A model generated the notes under the pieces. It saw only the letters and a program-made list of their open reading frames with translations. It had not been told where the DNA came from and did not search any database. A stretch of DNA of 64,000 nucleotides from Mycogone perniciosa. Lineage: Eukaryota; Ascomycota; Sordariomycetes; Hypocreales; Hypocreaceae. A program made the translations under genes and the position numbers. The stretch covers positions 1 through 64,000 of the forward strand of contig JAOALB010000018.1 of NCBI GenBank assembly GCA_025331125.1, given 5' to 3'. Of this stretch, positions 48,101 to 59,600 are shown one piece after another; position 1 is the stretch's first letter; every line of letters begins with the position of its first letter.

Positions 48101-48401
48101 ACCTTGATAACGTTTCGAATTCCTCGCTGGTGAAGTTTCGGGGTTGGAACAGTGGCGAGAGAGCCGTCTCCCAGAAAAACGGTTCCATCATCGTTCTTTT
48201 GCCTGTGGAGCTCGGTCAGCATTGGCTCCCCAAGCAGAGTGAGGGGAGCTGATCTGGATCATGAGGGGTTGCCATACAGTTGGGCTGCTTCTCGAATCGT
48301 AAAGGGCCGCACTCGGACTGAAACATAATCAGCGACTGTCACTTCAACTCGCACGCACGACACGCACCAGCCACTGTGATGGATGACTGCCCATCGGCCA
48401 T
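45133..48401 (-). CDS. Kinesin-8 (Kip3/KipB-type) motor protein
   Basis: Kinesin-8 motors walk to microtubule plus ends and promote depolymerisation, controlling spindle length and nuclear position. Four exons (introns 48367-48318, 48277-48203, 48082-48008) give 1022 residues. The first exons are tiny (34, 40 and 120 bases); I rebuilt them to give ITVAVRVRPFTIREAAQLQKNDDG, the conserved N-terminus. The motor domain covers about residues 8-400, with Walker A GATGCGKT (133-140), switch I NATSSRSH, switch II DLAGSERA, and the kinesin-8-type YRNSKLTRLLKFSLGGNCKT. A neck and coiled coil follow (HVKDFLIKIDEQMALINELRAQ), then a long basic Ser/Pro-rich tail with many SP and KKRK motifs, likely Cdk targets and a nuclear signal. 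Translation starting at 48222 would miss the first beta strand, and the frame there is really intron sequence. Confidence 0.95.
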
Positions 48402-49340
48402 GATGGTATGATACAGGCCTTGGCCGATTTCTCTTCTGTCCTATGGGATGAATTTCGCTCCTCCGCGCTCGATTTTTCGTGTTGATTCTTTCCAACGTCG
48501 CTCTCAACTCGATTCACGGGACGAAATGCTTGTCGCAGAAATTCGAGGTCGAGGTTGGTGATGTGAGCCCGAGATAAACAAACAAACAACCAGACAAACA
48601 AGGCCAGATGTACAAAAAGCAACCAGAGCGCAGTGTTCCCAATATCTAATCGTAAGAACAGTGCGTGCAGTGCTACAAGTCAAGTCGCAAAAGGAGGGAG
48701 AGCGAACGGAAGAAATTATTGTCTGGCGCGTTGTCGTGCTTGGGGTTCGAAAAGGAAGCTGTCCGTTTTTAACCAGTCAGCAGGCTAGTAAGTGACGTCC
48801 GTCAGGTTTATTGTTGACCCTTGGGAGAGCAGTGCTCTTGTTGCCGTGACAACGGTAGCGCTGATAGGGTCAAGATGTCTTGTTGGCTACCCTAAATCCG
48901 CCTAATGGGTTTCCTTGTCAAAGCAAGGCTGATAATATATTGTTAAACTACCAATTAGGATTCGTGTGTATAAATATTGATGTTTTTTCGGCTAACCAGT
49001 TGTGATGGTATTTAATTATATCATTCAGTTGTTTACATGGTGATGTTGTCAGCTGAGAACGAACCATATTCCGTGATTCGTTACCATGTTCATGTAACCA
49101 CCCTAGCAAGTCGTTTGCACAAAGGCGAGAGAGCATGTTTGTAAACACACCCCAAGCTTGACAGTCTTAACCAGTCAAACGACGTGTCATTATACCACCC
49201 TATATACAATGCCCTGACGCCAACTACCCTGTAAAGTGCAATGAGTTCCCGGAAGATGATGGGTCATCCCTGATAGTATCCGATTCCTCCGTGCAAAAGA
49301 AAGCCCATTCTTCCAACTTATTTTACACCTCCACACGACA
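48402..49340. other. Kinesin leader and intergenic DNA
   Basis: The first ~300 bases upstream of the kinesin ATG are likely promoter and leader. From about 48900 the sequence is A/T-rich and includes the 3' flank of the BuGZ-like gene. No further gene is seen. Confidence 0.45.
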
Positions 49341-50476
49341 TCAGGCGCCAACTGGGGGTGTATAGGCATAACGCGGTAGCGCTGCCATCTTCTCCTCGGG
49401 GCTGATTTCGGCATCTTCGTACACCATCCTGCCCTTCTTGTCCTTGTCCTTCTTGCCCTTCTTCTCACCTGCCTCATCGCCATCTTCAGGTTTCTTGGGT
49501 GGTTTGACGCCAGCTTCGGCCATGCGGATCAGCTGGTCGATTTCATCACCAGCACCTGGAGCTTGAGACGTTCCATCTGCATGTGCATTCCAGAAACCGC
49601 CCTGCGTTGGGCGTTGTGGTAAGCCCGCCGCACCGACCAGGTTGGTTGACGGCCGTGCTGGAAGAGAATCTGTTGGATATCCGTAAGAGGGCTGCCCGTG
49701 TGATTGCGGGGCAGGGAATCCAGGCTGGTTGAAGCTTGAGTGTTGCTATGGGACGTGAATGTTAGCCAAAAGCCGAATCAGAAGAACTCACAAGGACTCA
49801 CGTATGATCCGGGGGGAGGATTTGTCTGTACCACACCCTCCATGGCGCCACTCGCCACTCCTGTTTTCCTCTGGGTGCGATATTCCGCCAATCTCTTGAG
49901 GAGTTCATCGGCCGTTTCAACCTTGACCTTCTTTCTAGGATTCTTCGACTGGCCAGGTGGCGGATTGCCCGTCGCAATCCTTCGATCCTCCTGGGCCTGG
50001 TAAAAGTTCTGGATAATGCGGTTTCGGTGCTGCTCGAGAACCTCCTGCGGGATACCTTCCATGCCAAAGATTTCCACCTCGAGGCCTTGACGGTTGGGCA
50101 GTGCATTCTCAACCTGACTGAGCGTTTCCTTGTGGACCTGATTCAAATGCACAGAGAGACCTGCGAAAATGATTCATTGTAAGCCTCCCACTGGTACCAC
50201 TGGTGGTAGAAAACGAATCAGATTGCCATCTCGCGCAACTGGGGGACCATACCTCCGGCAGTGTTCAATCGTCGGCCACATCGGTCGCATTTGAAGTGTT
50301 TTGCCTTTTGGTGTGAGATGAGAAGCTTCAAGTCTTCAAAGTCACGTTCGCCTGCGCACAAAAATTAGGAACAGAGTACCGCAACAAGCTTGATGCAGGG
50401 AATGCGCACAGTAGTAGCACCATGGTCGGGCGAGGATTTCCTCGATATCGGGATGACCGCGCCTCTTCTTGCCCAT
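49341..50476 (-). CDS. BuGZ/ZNF207-like C2H2 zinc-finger protein
   Basis: Animal BuGZ (ZNF207) binds microtubules and the checkpoint protein Bub3 and aids kinetochore attachment; fungi have a shorter relative. Four exons (introns 50409-50352, 50252-50161, 49801-49746) give 309 residues. Two linked C2H2 fingers sit at the N-terminus: Cys20, Cys23, His36, His41 (PWCYYCERDFEDLKLLISHQ) and Cys44, Cys47, His60, His65 (HFKCDRCGRRLNTAGGLSVH). They are followed by HKETLSQVENALPNR and EVEIFGMEGIP, the family hallmark. The middle carries a basic patch (KNPRKKVKV) and the rest is Gln/Pro/Gly-rich and disordered, ending with a Lys-rich segment and YAYTPPVGA. I see no clear GLEBS (Bub3-binding) motif. Intron 1 and its first donor were placed by joining WCYYC to ERDFED. 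Confidence 0.9.
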
Positions 50477-51186
50477 ACTGCCGAGTGTCGGTAGAAGAAG
50501 GAGTGAGCAGAGACGATCAACGTCGATTCGAGCGCAGCGATTGAGCAGCTAGAGAGGCGACAGCTGATGCGTGGTGCAATCAAAGCGGACGTGATGAGTT
50601 GATGTAGTGCTACAAAGCAAAGCAAGAAGCGCTATGATGGGCAAATACGCTTCTGCACAAGAGGGAGGCTCCGGAGGAACCTCGGCCAAATCGCAACTTC
50701 ACCTCAACACCAAAGCTGCCCAACTATCTGTAATATTACCCCGAGTCAAGTTCGAAGTCATCTACTATATTTACGTTACGAGGAAAGGAAACTAGGCACA
50801 ATGCGAAAGATAAAAAAAAATAACTTTTATAGTACAGAGCTATGTGCTCGGAGTGTTACTCTTCATCCATGTAGTTTTAATGTACTCCGTCCCGTCATTC
50901 GTGCCCACCTGTCTAAGTCCATGCATCGTGGATGATTCTATAACACCACCAAAAGTTGCCTGACTTATCCATGCGATGCCAATTTGGGCTTTCTAATCGA
51001 TTGAATCATAATCATACTTTCCAAAACCATTTCGCCATTTCTATCGTCTCTTGCCCAGCAGAAGAACGCTCATGAACCCTGGTCATGCCTGTCATGCCTG
51101 TCCTGATGTGGGTATTTCTGTTCAAACCCAGACGCCCGAACGCCCTGTTGATTTTCCCTTCCCCGAACCCGCGACAAGCTCACATG
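50477..51186. other. Intergenic, BuGZ promoter
   Basis: A run of A's lies near 50811-50820. The related word TACTCCGT is at 50883. No gene is seen. Confidence 0.45.
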
Positions 51187-54100
51187 CTAAGATCCGCTCG
51201 TGGCTCCATGATCAACCACAATCAAAGGCCATTGGGCCCCGTGTGGCACAAGACCCATATCGCCTGTCGACTGCCCAACTGTAGTACTATCTGCCAGGGC
51301 CTGTGAGTGTGGAGGCACAGGGGCCCGAGGGCCGCCACCCAGCGTTAGAAGCGCATTCGCGCTGTATCTTTCTTGGTCCTGCGCGCCCATTATGGCAGCT
51401 GTCCAGTCATGCCAAGGGTTAGCCCGGCCATGCCACATCATATCTGCTGGTGGTTGCGGCGCGACGTGCTGAGACGCCTGCGGGGCATAACCAGCCAGTG
51501 AATTCGTTGATTGACCAGGAACGGGGGCCGCAGCAGTTAACGTAGTATGTTGCGGCGCTGGATTGTAATACATCGCGGCTTCGGGCTGATATGTTGAAGG
51601 GCCTGCATTGCTCTGGGTCTGGTAGGCCAACGCAGGATAAGGTACCTGGTGACTAAGATTAAGGTCCTGATAATATGCTTTGGACGGTTCATCGGGTTGG
51701 CTGGCTCCGCTAGAGGGCTCCGGCATCTGCGGAGGAGCCTGGTAGGCCTGGGGCTGCGGCGGAAGTTGCTCCTGCTTGACGGCTATAGGAGCTGATATGG
51801 GCTCTTTGCTGGTTTGGCTTTGCATGTCGTGCTCTATCCAGCCGATAGTGCGCTCAATAATCTGCTCAATTGGGGCAGTGAGACTTATGCCTGAGCCTGT
51901 TGTATCATCCGTTAGTCTACGAGGAGCCGAGTGGAGAAGTCGAATGGATTAAACATACCTATTAGTCCACATGTCTCTTTCAGAACTGCCATCCAACTGT
52001 TCATTTCTCGCCGCAAATCTTCAATTTGTTCGGGTGTCGTCTCAAACCGTCTTTCCCAGCTTGGTACAAGCATCGAGAAGATGCACGCCGCATACACCGA
52101 CGTCTGATACCATGTTGTATCGAGTGATTTCATTTTCTGGATCTGCTCCACGCAGTGCAGAAACTCGCGTGCTGACTCCTCACAAATGCTGGAGTTTTCG
52201 GACATCATCTGTTTGTCCGTTGTCATGGCCATAGAGGGGTGGCGGAAACACAAGCGAACCTCCAGTTCAAATGTCTTCACATAGAAGGCAGCAATGTTGG
52301 TGTGGTCCGCCTCACCGGACTCGGGCAGTCGTAGAGATTCCGGAAGATCGTCTCTCCAGTCTCGAAGCTGACGTTCTAGACAATTGACAACGTCGACGTA
52401 TGTCGCAGCATTCCTTTTGACGCTATATATGCTTGAGTACATCTGCATGAAGATGGGGGCAATTTTGATTCCAGCGAGGCCGCATAAATACGAGCACTCC
52501 ACTGTGCGTGAAGTATCGTAACCTTCATCGGTGAGCAACTCGTCGGCAATGGGCTCGGGGAATTCAGTGTCGAATTCGTCGATGGAAATGGGGATGGGAC
52601 ATCCTTGGCGGCCAGTAATGGCAACAACAACCATCAGGATACTCCACCATACCCTCTTGTGCATCTCAATCTGTAGATTCGTGCCTTGGTCTGTCTTCTT
52701 GGGCGATCGATGCAAGTTCAGATCGATAGCACGTTGCAGGGCAAGGTTGGCAACGATGGCGCCACACCCCGGCTTCGGAAAAGCCCGTGTATGTGAGGCT
52801 ATTAGCGCCATGGCCTGGACGGAGATGAAGTCTCGGGAGCACAGGAGGTCAAATATTTTGCTGAGAGCAAAATGGTAGTGCTTATTAGATTGGTCGTTGA
52901 GCTGGTTGCGCTGCTCAGTCTGCTGCCAGTTTCGGACAGCATACTGGAAAAGGATTGTGGCAAAAACCATATGAACGATGACCAGTTCTGGATCCGATGG
53001 CTTGAAGTGAGGGTCGTCGTATATCTTGGTCAACTATAGCGAAATTAGTACTAGGAAACGTCAATGACTCTCCCGAGCCTAGAGGCTTACTTACCAGGAG
53101 CATGAAGGACGGCCTGTGAAGAATGGGGACCCATCTTGCGATGGTGAGAAAATACCAGTCGGCGTAGGTAAAGGCCTGTTCACGGGAAGGGAGGTCGACA
53201 TGGACTGGGGGATTTACTCTCATGGAGGACTGAAGGAAAGCCTGGACGGACTTGTTGTAGAGCGGCGTGGGGATTTGGGTCCCCTCCGGGGGCTCATCCA
53301 CGTCCGGGGCGTCAAATGAGGCTGTGTCGATGTAGGTACCAAAGATTGATAAGCGCGTGCCGGCGATTGAGCTCAGGGGGGCGTTATCCTCTGCCACACC
53401 AATGCGGCTCTCCTGTGGCCGCGACTCCAGCTTGGAGTGGGAAAGATTTTGCAACATGATGGTGCGTGTCGTGGATGCTGTTGAAGCCGAGCCATTCCTG
53501 ACCCAAACACAGCCAAACTGTGACCAGTTGTCGGTGGGTGAGGGGTCGTGGACAGCACTGCTGATTTCATCCCCCATAGGGCTTTGCCATGGTTTGACCT
53601 CGACGCCTTTTTCCTGCAGCAACCTCTCCAAATCCTGGATGTGCTGCATCATGCTGCTCTTCTCTCTCTCCAGCTCCTGCATGTAGCCCCTCTTTTCTGT
53701 ACGGCCGGTAACACGGTCGGTTACATAGCAGTCCAGGTTAAGATTGGCGCAGTGGGAACAACCCTCGGGCAGGGCGTCACAGCGAATCTTTCGAACCTGC
53801 GAGGTGGTGGAATACTTGGTCAGCCAAGCCCATGTGCGGATACATGCAGCTGCCAAGGCGATACAGCATATCAGACATACATACCTTGCACCTATCACAA
53901 GCCTGCCCTGTGCGCGTGTACGACGACAATCGGTTCTTGATGACAGTGGAAAAGTCCTCTCGTTCTCGTTCTAGCCGAGGAAGCTTCACTTTGCCTCCGG
54001 CGCCATGCGGACCGGCACCAGTGCCTTGGCCGGGAATCTCATCGCCGTGGCCGTGGCCGTCGGCTGGCCGTTTGCTGCCCGGCCGTCCGGACATGGCGGC

Positions 54101-54628
54101 CTTCTTGGAGGCGGAGCGCGGCGTGAATCTTCGCGACGACGAGGACGTTGCAGAGAGCGGCGACGGTAAGGAGGACGCGATGCCGGCGGTGCAGCTGGCC
54201 TTGCGGGTTGAGGGCTCACTGGGGCTCGAGAGGGAGCTGCAGCTGTACCGCGCGACTGAGGTGGCGCTGGTGGGCGTGGGTATCACACAGCTCGACGGCG
54301 TGGCGTAGACGGCAGATGAAGATGCGGATGCGGATGCGGATGCGGATGCAGGTGTATATGCAGAGGCAGAGGCACACGCAGAGGCACACGCAGATGGTGA
54401 TGATGTTGATGCTGACAGTGATGCTGATGCTGCTGAACCGTACGGCCGCCTACCGGACGGTTCAGTCGGAGACGGCGTGTTGGCAATGTGGTGATTGGCA
54501 ATCCATGCGAAGGGTGAAGGTGGATGGCGCGTGTCAGTTGTTGCGAAAACCAGAGGTTGCGCCACGCAGAGGGTATCAATGGTGATGTTGGGCCTGCCGG
54601 GGCCTTGAGTCGCGAGGGTGTCGGCCAT
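51187..54628 (-). CDS. Large conserved Zn2Cys6 transcription factor
   Basis: Four exons (introns 53884-53797, 53094-53034, 51958-51897) give 1076 residues. The first ~230 residues are disordered, with an Ala/Ser-rich repeat (SASASASASA) and a Pro/Ser-rich stretch. The zinc cluster comes late: Cys 244, 247, 254, 261, 264 and 271 in ACDRCKVRKIRCDALPEGC, with intron 1 right after the second Cys. A coiled coil follows (GYMQELEREKSSMMQHIQDLERLLQEKGVEVKPW), the usual dimerisation segment. The fungal-specific domain spans about 400-840 (YADWYFLTIARWVPILHRPSF, FDLLCSRDFISVQAMALI, KRVWWSILMV, PIPISIDEFDTEFP). The tail of about 235 residues is Gln/Pro-rich with ENADMMWHGRANPWHDWTAAI-type motifs, likely an activation region. 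The start is the first in-frame ATG; a GTG upstream is not used. The name of the orthologue is not clear to me. Confidence 0.9.
54307..54436. repeat. Hexamer-type low-complexity repeat inside the Zn2Cys6 coding exon
   Basis: Degenerate GATGCG / GAGGCA-type units on the + strand encode the Ala/Ser-rich segment on the minus strand. Length variation between strains would stay in frame. Confidence 0.75.
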
Positions 54629-57018
54629 TATCTGGAGGCCCTGGGGTCGGTGGACAGTGGGACACACCAGACGCTGGGAAACCGCTAAGGCGGACCAGGG
54701 AGGCGCTAATTACAGGGCTTTGGAAGGCTCAGCGCTCTGAGTGCTAGACCGAACTTCCCTCCAACTTCCAAATGAAGGCCTCCACTGGACCCTGCGGCCG
54801 TTGAAACTGCCTCCACCGAACCTTACAATGGGGAAGCGCTAAAGACCTTCAAGGGCTCTCTTGGCTCTGGAGTCTCTGTACTCCGTAGGGCCTTCAGGGT
54901 CTGTAGGGGGGAGGGGAGAGGGGAGAGGCCTGCAGGGCAGTCAGGGGGGGAGCACTAGGGCTGGGACTGCGAGGTCCCAGGCGCTCCAATGGATGGATGG
55001 GTACCTGACGCAGTGTTTGTGCCCTGGATGCTTGACGAGCAGCTTGGCCAAATGCCGATAGAACCCCAGCCCCTGGTATTTTTGCAGTGGTAATAGTATG
55101 TACCTTAAGGTATACTAAAAATGAAGACTGGATTTTCTTCCCAACTCAATTGATGGAAAAAAGGAGAATTTCGAGATTCCGAAGGCCGCGGGCGCATGTC
55201 GTGGCCTCCTTTATTATACCCAGGAAGAGAACGACCACAAGGTTTTCTTTCCCACGGCGACTACGGAGACGAGGAGGAACGAAGGCGACAGAATAAAAAA
55301 GAGCAAAGACTTGTACTTCGTACTCGTTCGTAGTGGTACGCACAGGCAAGCATCATGGATGAGCGAATGGGCGAATGAAGGAACAGGCAAGTCGGTTTAC
55401 TTTGTCTCTGCTGCTGCCGGCTCGATGAGAGACCCGCCATTCCGTTCCAAATGGTCCACAATTCGTCATTGTCCTACCAACGAATGTTCGATATGTGCAA
55501 CTAACGACCGCCACGACGACATCGACTCGTTGCGTCACAGAGCGCGCCTCTGAGAGGATGGAGGAGTACGAAGTACGAGGTGGCACTCTGCACTCCGTAC
55601 CATTCGAATGGTTGATGCCAAATGGCTAGCAAGTACTCCGTACTCCGTAGTAGATGCAGGGCCAAGAATAATACCCCCAAGAAGGTTTGACAGCCTGCCA
55701 AGATCTTCAGGCCATCTAAAGCTTCTAGGGGATCTTTTGCTCTTGCTAGCACGGCGTAGTCGTCAATAGCGCGCTCCGGATGCCATATGCCGGCAGAACA
55801 AGACGTATGTAATCCTCCGGCAGCCAACGCGATTCCTTGGAAATTTTCCGGTCCTTATCATCGTATATTAAACGGCAGCACAAATCTGGCATGTCTAGTA
55901 CCCTCGGCATGTTTACTAATCGCTGCACATGTGCAGACACGCATGCGGGCGCAGGGCTGTCGTTTGGCGCCTTACGAGTACGAGTAATAACTACCTAGGT
56001 ACGAAGTAGTAGTAGTATTAACAAGTACGGAGAAGGTTGCCGTGCGTTCCCGCCCCTCAGCCCTATGGGGCCTGGAATCCCCAAGCTCCACTGGAACAGG
56101 CCTGATAGGTGCTACTGAATTAGCAGTGGAGGCTCAACCTCGTCGCATCTTCATAGGCCGTACCATTACTGCTAGTGTACTCCGTACGAAGTATGAGTTG
56201 AAAGGTTGCGTCTCGTACTCGTGGGCTATGTCCACACGAGCTATTATGAGCGTATTTGGTATTTTGATTGTATTACGTCTTGTCCAATACAACGCGGTGC
56301 ATCTCTAGCCGTACTCGTAGTAGTTACCCCGTACTCCGTACTATTTTCGAATAGTCTCCAGCGCCTAAGCTCCAGGTTTTGTCTTGGTCATCGCGTTTCA
56401 CATCCCCAGAACATTGATCTGACAACCTTAGTGCGCTTTGTTGAAGAATTTTCATCAACGATAGACGGTCAAAGTAAATATCGATACGAATTATGGTTCT
56501 GACTGATTGCTTAGCTCATTGTCCAGGGTTTCGGCCGTCCCGAGGTTGGACAATGCCATTATTCTAGAAGCGTACTAGAAGCTTATCAATACATGGGGTA
56601 CGGAGTACTATCGTAAGTGAGATTGAAGAACTGCGTGATGGAAAGCATGGATTTTTACAAAGACCTGACCAACACAACATCCCTGAAGCAAATTTCCAGC
56701 TAGTTCTACTGCATAGATAGTGGTATTAGTCTCGATAGTTTTTATATTCTAACTGCATGAAGACAATATATTCGATCTATCAGACGCTACGGAGTATTAC
56801 TATTCCTCCATATGCTCTCGAAATACGTACAGTGCCGCGTATAGAGTCACATACAGTACGACGGCCCACACGCTTATCCAACCCCCACCATGCAAACTTC
56901 CCAGCTTCAACCCCTCCTTCTAAGGAGTCAGAACCACACGCGAGCCCTTAAACCGCCTCAACGTTACAATTTTTCTGCTTATCTGCAGTACAGCGGGCGC
57001 GTTTCGACCATCTTCACC
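54629..57018. other. 2.4 kb intergenic, no gene seen
   Basis: The part nearest the Zn2Cys6 gene has a G-run-rich segment (54906-54949). Between 54879 and 56795 there are eight ACTCCGTA/TACGGAGT words, the densest cluster in the window. TACCTAGGTA is near 55993. Open frames here show no coding signature. Confidence 0.5.
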
Positions 57019-57793
57019 ATGTCTCTCGAAACCGTCACTCTCGAGCACGTCCCCTCCTCCCACACGATCCACCTCGCCCTCTTCCGCGACGTCCAGAACT
57101 CAGCCTTCTTACACAAGCAACTGCTTGCGCGCAACAGCGACTTCGAATACGCCTTCATCGATGCCTCCGTGGTATGTCTATCAACCAACAACAGGAAACT
57201 TCCGTCCTCAAATCTACAGCCCGGGCAAATCGCACAAACTCTCCGCACAGGCAACATTGTTCCTGACTCTTCTGCGCATCTCATAGGTTGTCTCTCGTCT
57301 GCAGCTGCTTTCGGCCGTTTTCAAAGCTGTGACCAACTGCGTCAATGACACTCTCAAGACTCCCAACGTCCACTCTGAGACCGTCGTCTCTCTGAGTTCC
57401 TCTAGCAACGTAAGCTCGGTTGGAACAAGGTTCGAGGCGTGTCCGATGAACTAATGGGGCACATGTGCCGGTTAGATTGCCGATGCCTATCGTCGCTTCG
57501 GCATCTCGCCATCCACCACCAACCTCCTTGTCGTTAAAGTCACATTCCCCACAGAGTCAAACCATATACCGACATCGGGTGATCAGATTTGGAAGCACTT
57601 GCAGGAGAATGTGGAAGGCAAAGTCGTGCCTGCCACCGACGAGAACATTGCCAGCGCCACGGACCTACAGATTGTGCGCAAGAACTATAAGCTGAACGGT
57701 TTGGCCTGGCTGGATGCCATCAAAGATGAAGCTGTGAAGCGTGCAGAGATGGAGAAGCTCGTCATTAGTGGCATGGCATTGCGTGGACTGTGA
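57019..57793 (+). CDS. CGI121: EKC/KEOPS complex subunit Cgi121
   Basis: Cgi121 (TPRKB in animals) binds the kinase Bud32 in the KEOPS complex, which makes the t6A modification on ANN-decoding tRNAs and also affects telomeres. Three exons (introns 57172-57286 and 57410-57475, phase 0) give 197 residues, the normal size. Family features are the start (TIHLALFRDVQNSAFLHKQLL), FEYAFIDASVVVSRLQLLSAVFKA, RRFGISPSTTNLLVVKV, and the C-terminal GLAWLDAIKDEAVKRAEMEKLVISGMALRGL. The first intron is longer than most neighbours (115 bases). The gene is convergent with proline dehydrogenase, whose stop lies 238 bases away. A cytosolic and nuclear location is expected. Confidence 0.93.
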
Positions 57794-58030
57794 AAAAAAA
57801 GATAGAAGATACCCTGATATCACGCACACAAAAGTTTCAAACCAAGAGATACCAAGCTGTGAGTCATATCTTTCTTGTTCTTTTTCTTAAACTTTTAGCT
57901 CTATCAGTATCTAACATGTTGGCGTTCCCTAGACTCCCAACTCGCAAGATCGGTGGCATCATGAAAGCAAAAGCCGACAGCAAAATCGCAAAGCGTCCCG
58001 TCCCTGTGGATATCATTCATTCATTACCCT

Positions 58031-59600
58031 TTACGCCAAGCCAACCACGCTTTTGCACCTCCTCACTACCTCGGCCCACATAGCATCGCGACCATCCCGG
58101 GTTCTCTGTACGGCGTCCTTGTTCTCCTGCGCACGACGCAGAAGGTACTTCATACACTCTCCGGTAGTCCCCCAGACTAGATATTTGTAGACCGGCAAGG
58201 CCGGCGCGTTAGTATTCTCCTTCTTGGCCGACTGACTCGCCTCCACCAGCTCACAGCTGACCTCATCGGCCATGCCTTGGAGCTGTGCGAAAGCAATGTC
58301 CGACTTCGCACCGCCGGCATCGCAAATGGCCCGGGCACGCCGCACCGATTCGGCGTTGTGCGTTGCGAGAACAATGTGGGCATTGGGGTATTCTCCTTCG
58401 CCCTTCACAGTGGGAGACCACTGCCGAGTCAAGACGCTGGCTGCGATGCTGTTGTAGCAGGCATCTGTGTGCTCCTTGGTGTCGTAGAAGCACTCTCGAG
58501 GGTCAGATCCCAGGTAGGCACCGCGCACTAGCTTGACACCGAGAGTGAAGCTGCCTTTTTGCGCATCGGCCAGATGTCCTGATAGCACGGCTGGGGTGTT
58601 CTTCTTGTATGCCTGATACGTGCCGTAGATGGTGGCCAACTCGGGTGATGTGTTATACTTGCGGGCAAACTCCATGGTCCAGTCATCGATGCCGTCTTGC
58701 AGCATGTCCTGCTCCGCATCAAAAAGGAGCCGCACGCCGCGGTCGTGGGCGAGCTGGCAGACGGCATCAATAGACTTGTACAAATTTGGTGAGGGGGCAA
58801 TGCGGTTCTTGAGCAGATGAAGGGCCACACTGCCAGCGCCGGTGAATCTGCAATGCTGTTAGTTCTGTTGTACGCTACGTACGTCATTGAGGAAATAAAA
58901 CTCACTTCAGGGCAACAAAGTCACCCGGCTCAGCCAAGCGAACCGTCTCCAGTGTGCCCTCCATCCATGGATTAATCTCGTTGGCAATGGCATCTGGAGT
59001 CTCCTGGCCAACCTTTGATGCGCTCATCTCCTTGGCCTGATTGCCCTCCAGCACCACTTCCTTGGCATATCCCAAGATGACGCCCGTGAAGCCAATGTTC
59101 TTGAGCCTAGCAATCGAGTGGCGCACCTCAGCCGCATTTTCGCCAGCGCAAAACTGCGCATAGAATGACTTCTTGAGGAGATATCGTAGGATGGGGTTTC
59201 TATCTGGGTTCAGCAGTGGGCTCTTGCTATGCGCCAGAGCCACCATGATGCGCAGCGAAGGAGGCAGCAGAATCGGCGACGATGAGACGACGGTGGTTGC
59301 CAACGAGCGGATGATCATGCTCATGGGCAAGACAGACAGCGGTGCGCGGCTGGGCTCCATGTTCGGCGGCAGGGGAGGCATCGAGCCTGGGAGTTCTGCA
59401 ATGGTAGAGGTTCTTCTCTCGGAGGAGTGTATGTGGCGCCGCTGACTCCGATGAATGGCTGTGAAGAGACATGGTGATGAGGAGGATGAGATGACAGCAG
59501 CAGCTGATCGAAGGTGAATGCGAGGTGAGGAGAGAGTGATGGAAACAGAGGCCCGGTGGACGGGCAGGCGGACGGCCCGTCGACCAGGGATGGGGATCAT
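58031..59600 (-). CDS. Mitochondrial proline dehydrogenase (proline oxidase)
   Basis: The FAD enzyme oxidises proline to pyrroline-5-carboxylate, the first step of proline use. Two exons (intron 58905-58848) give 503 residues. The Arg/Ser-rich N-terminus (MIPIPGRRAVRLPVHRASV) is a likely mitochondrial targeting peptide. The barrel has LFDAEQDMLQDGIDDW, LGVKLVRGAYLGSDPRE (Arg of the FAD/substrate site), HIVLATHNAESVR, FAQLQGM, and the C-terminal LVWGTTGECMKYLLRRAQEN whose Arg pair binds the proline carboxylate. The reading frame is intact. In many fungi this gene clusters with permease and regulator genes of the prn group; none of those is here, so it stands alone. Intron placement restores KFTGAGSVALHLLKN. 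Confidence 0.94.

Noticed and set aside
48202..48222. Kinesin start at 48222
   Set aside because: The first residues are intron sequence; splicing 48278 to 48202 gives the conserved motor N-terminus instead.
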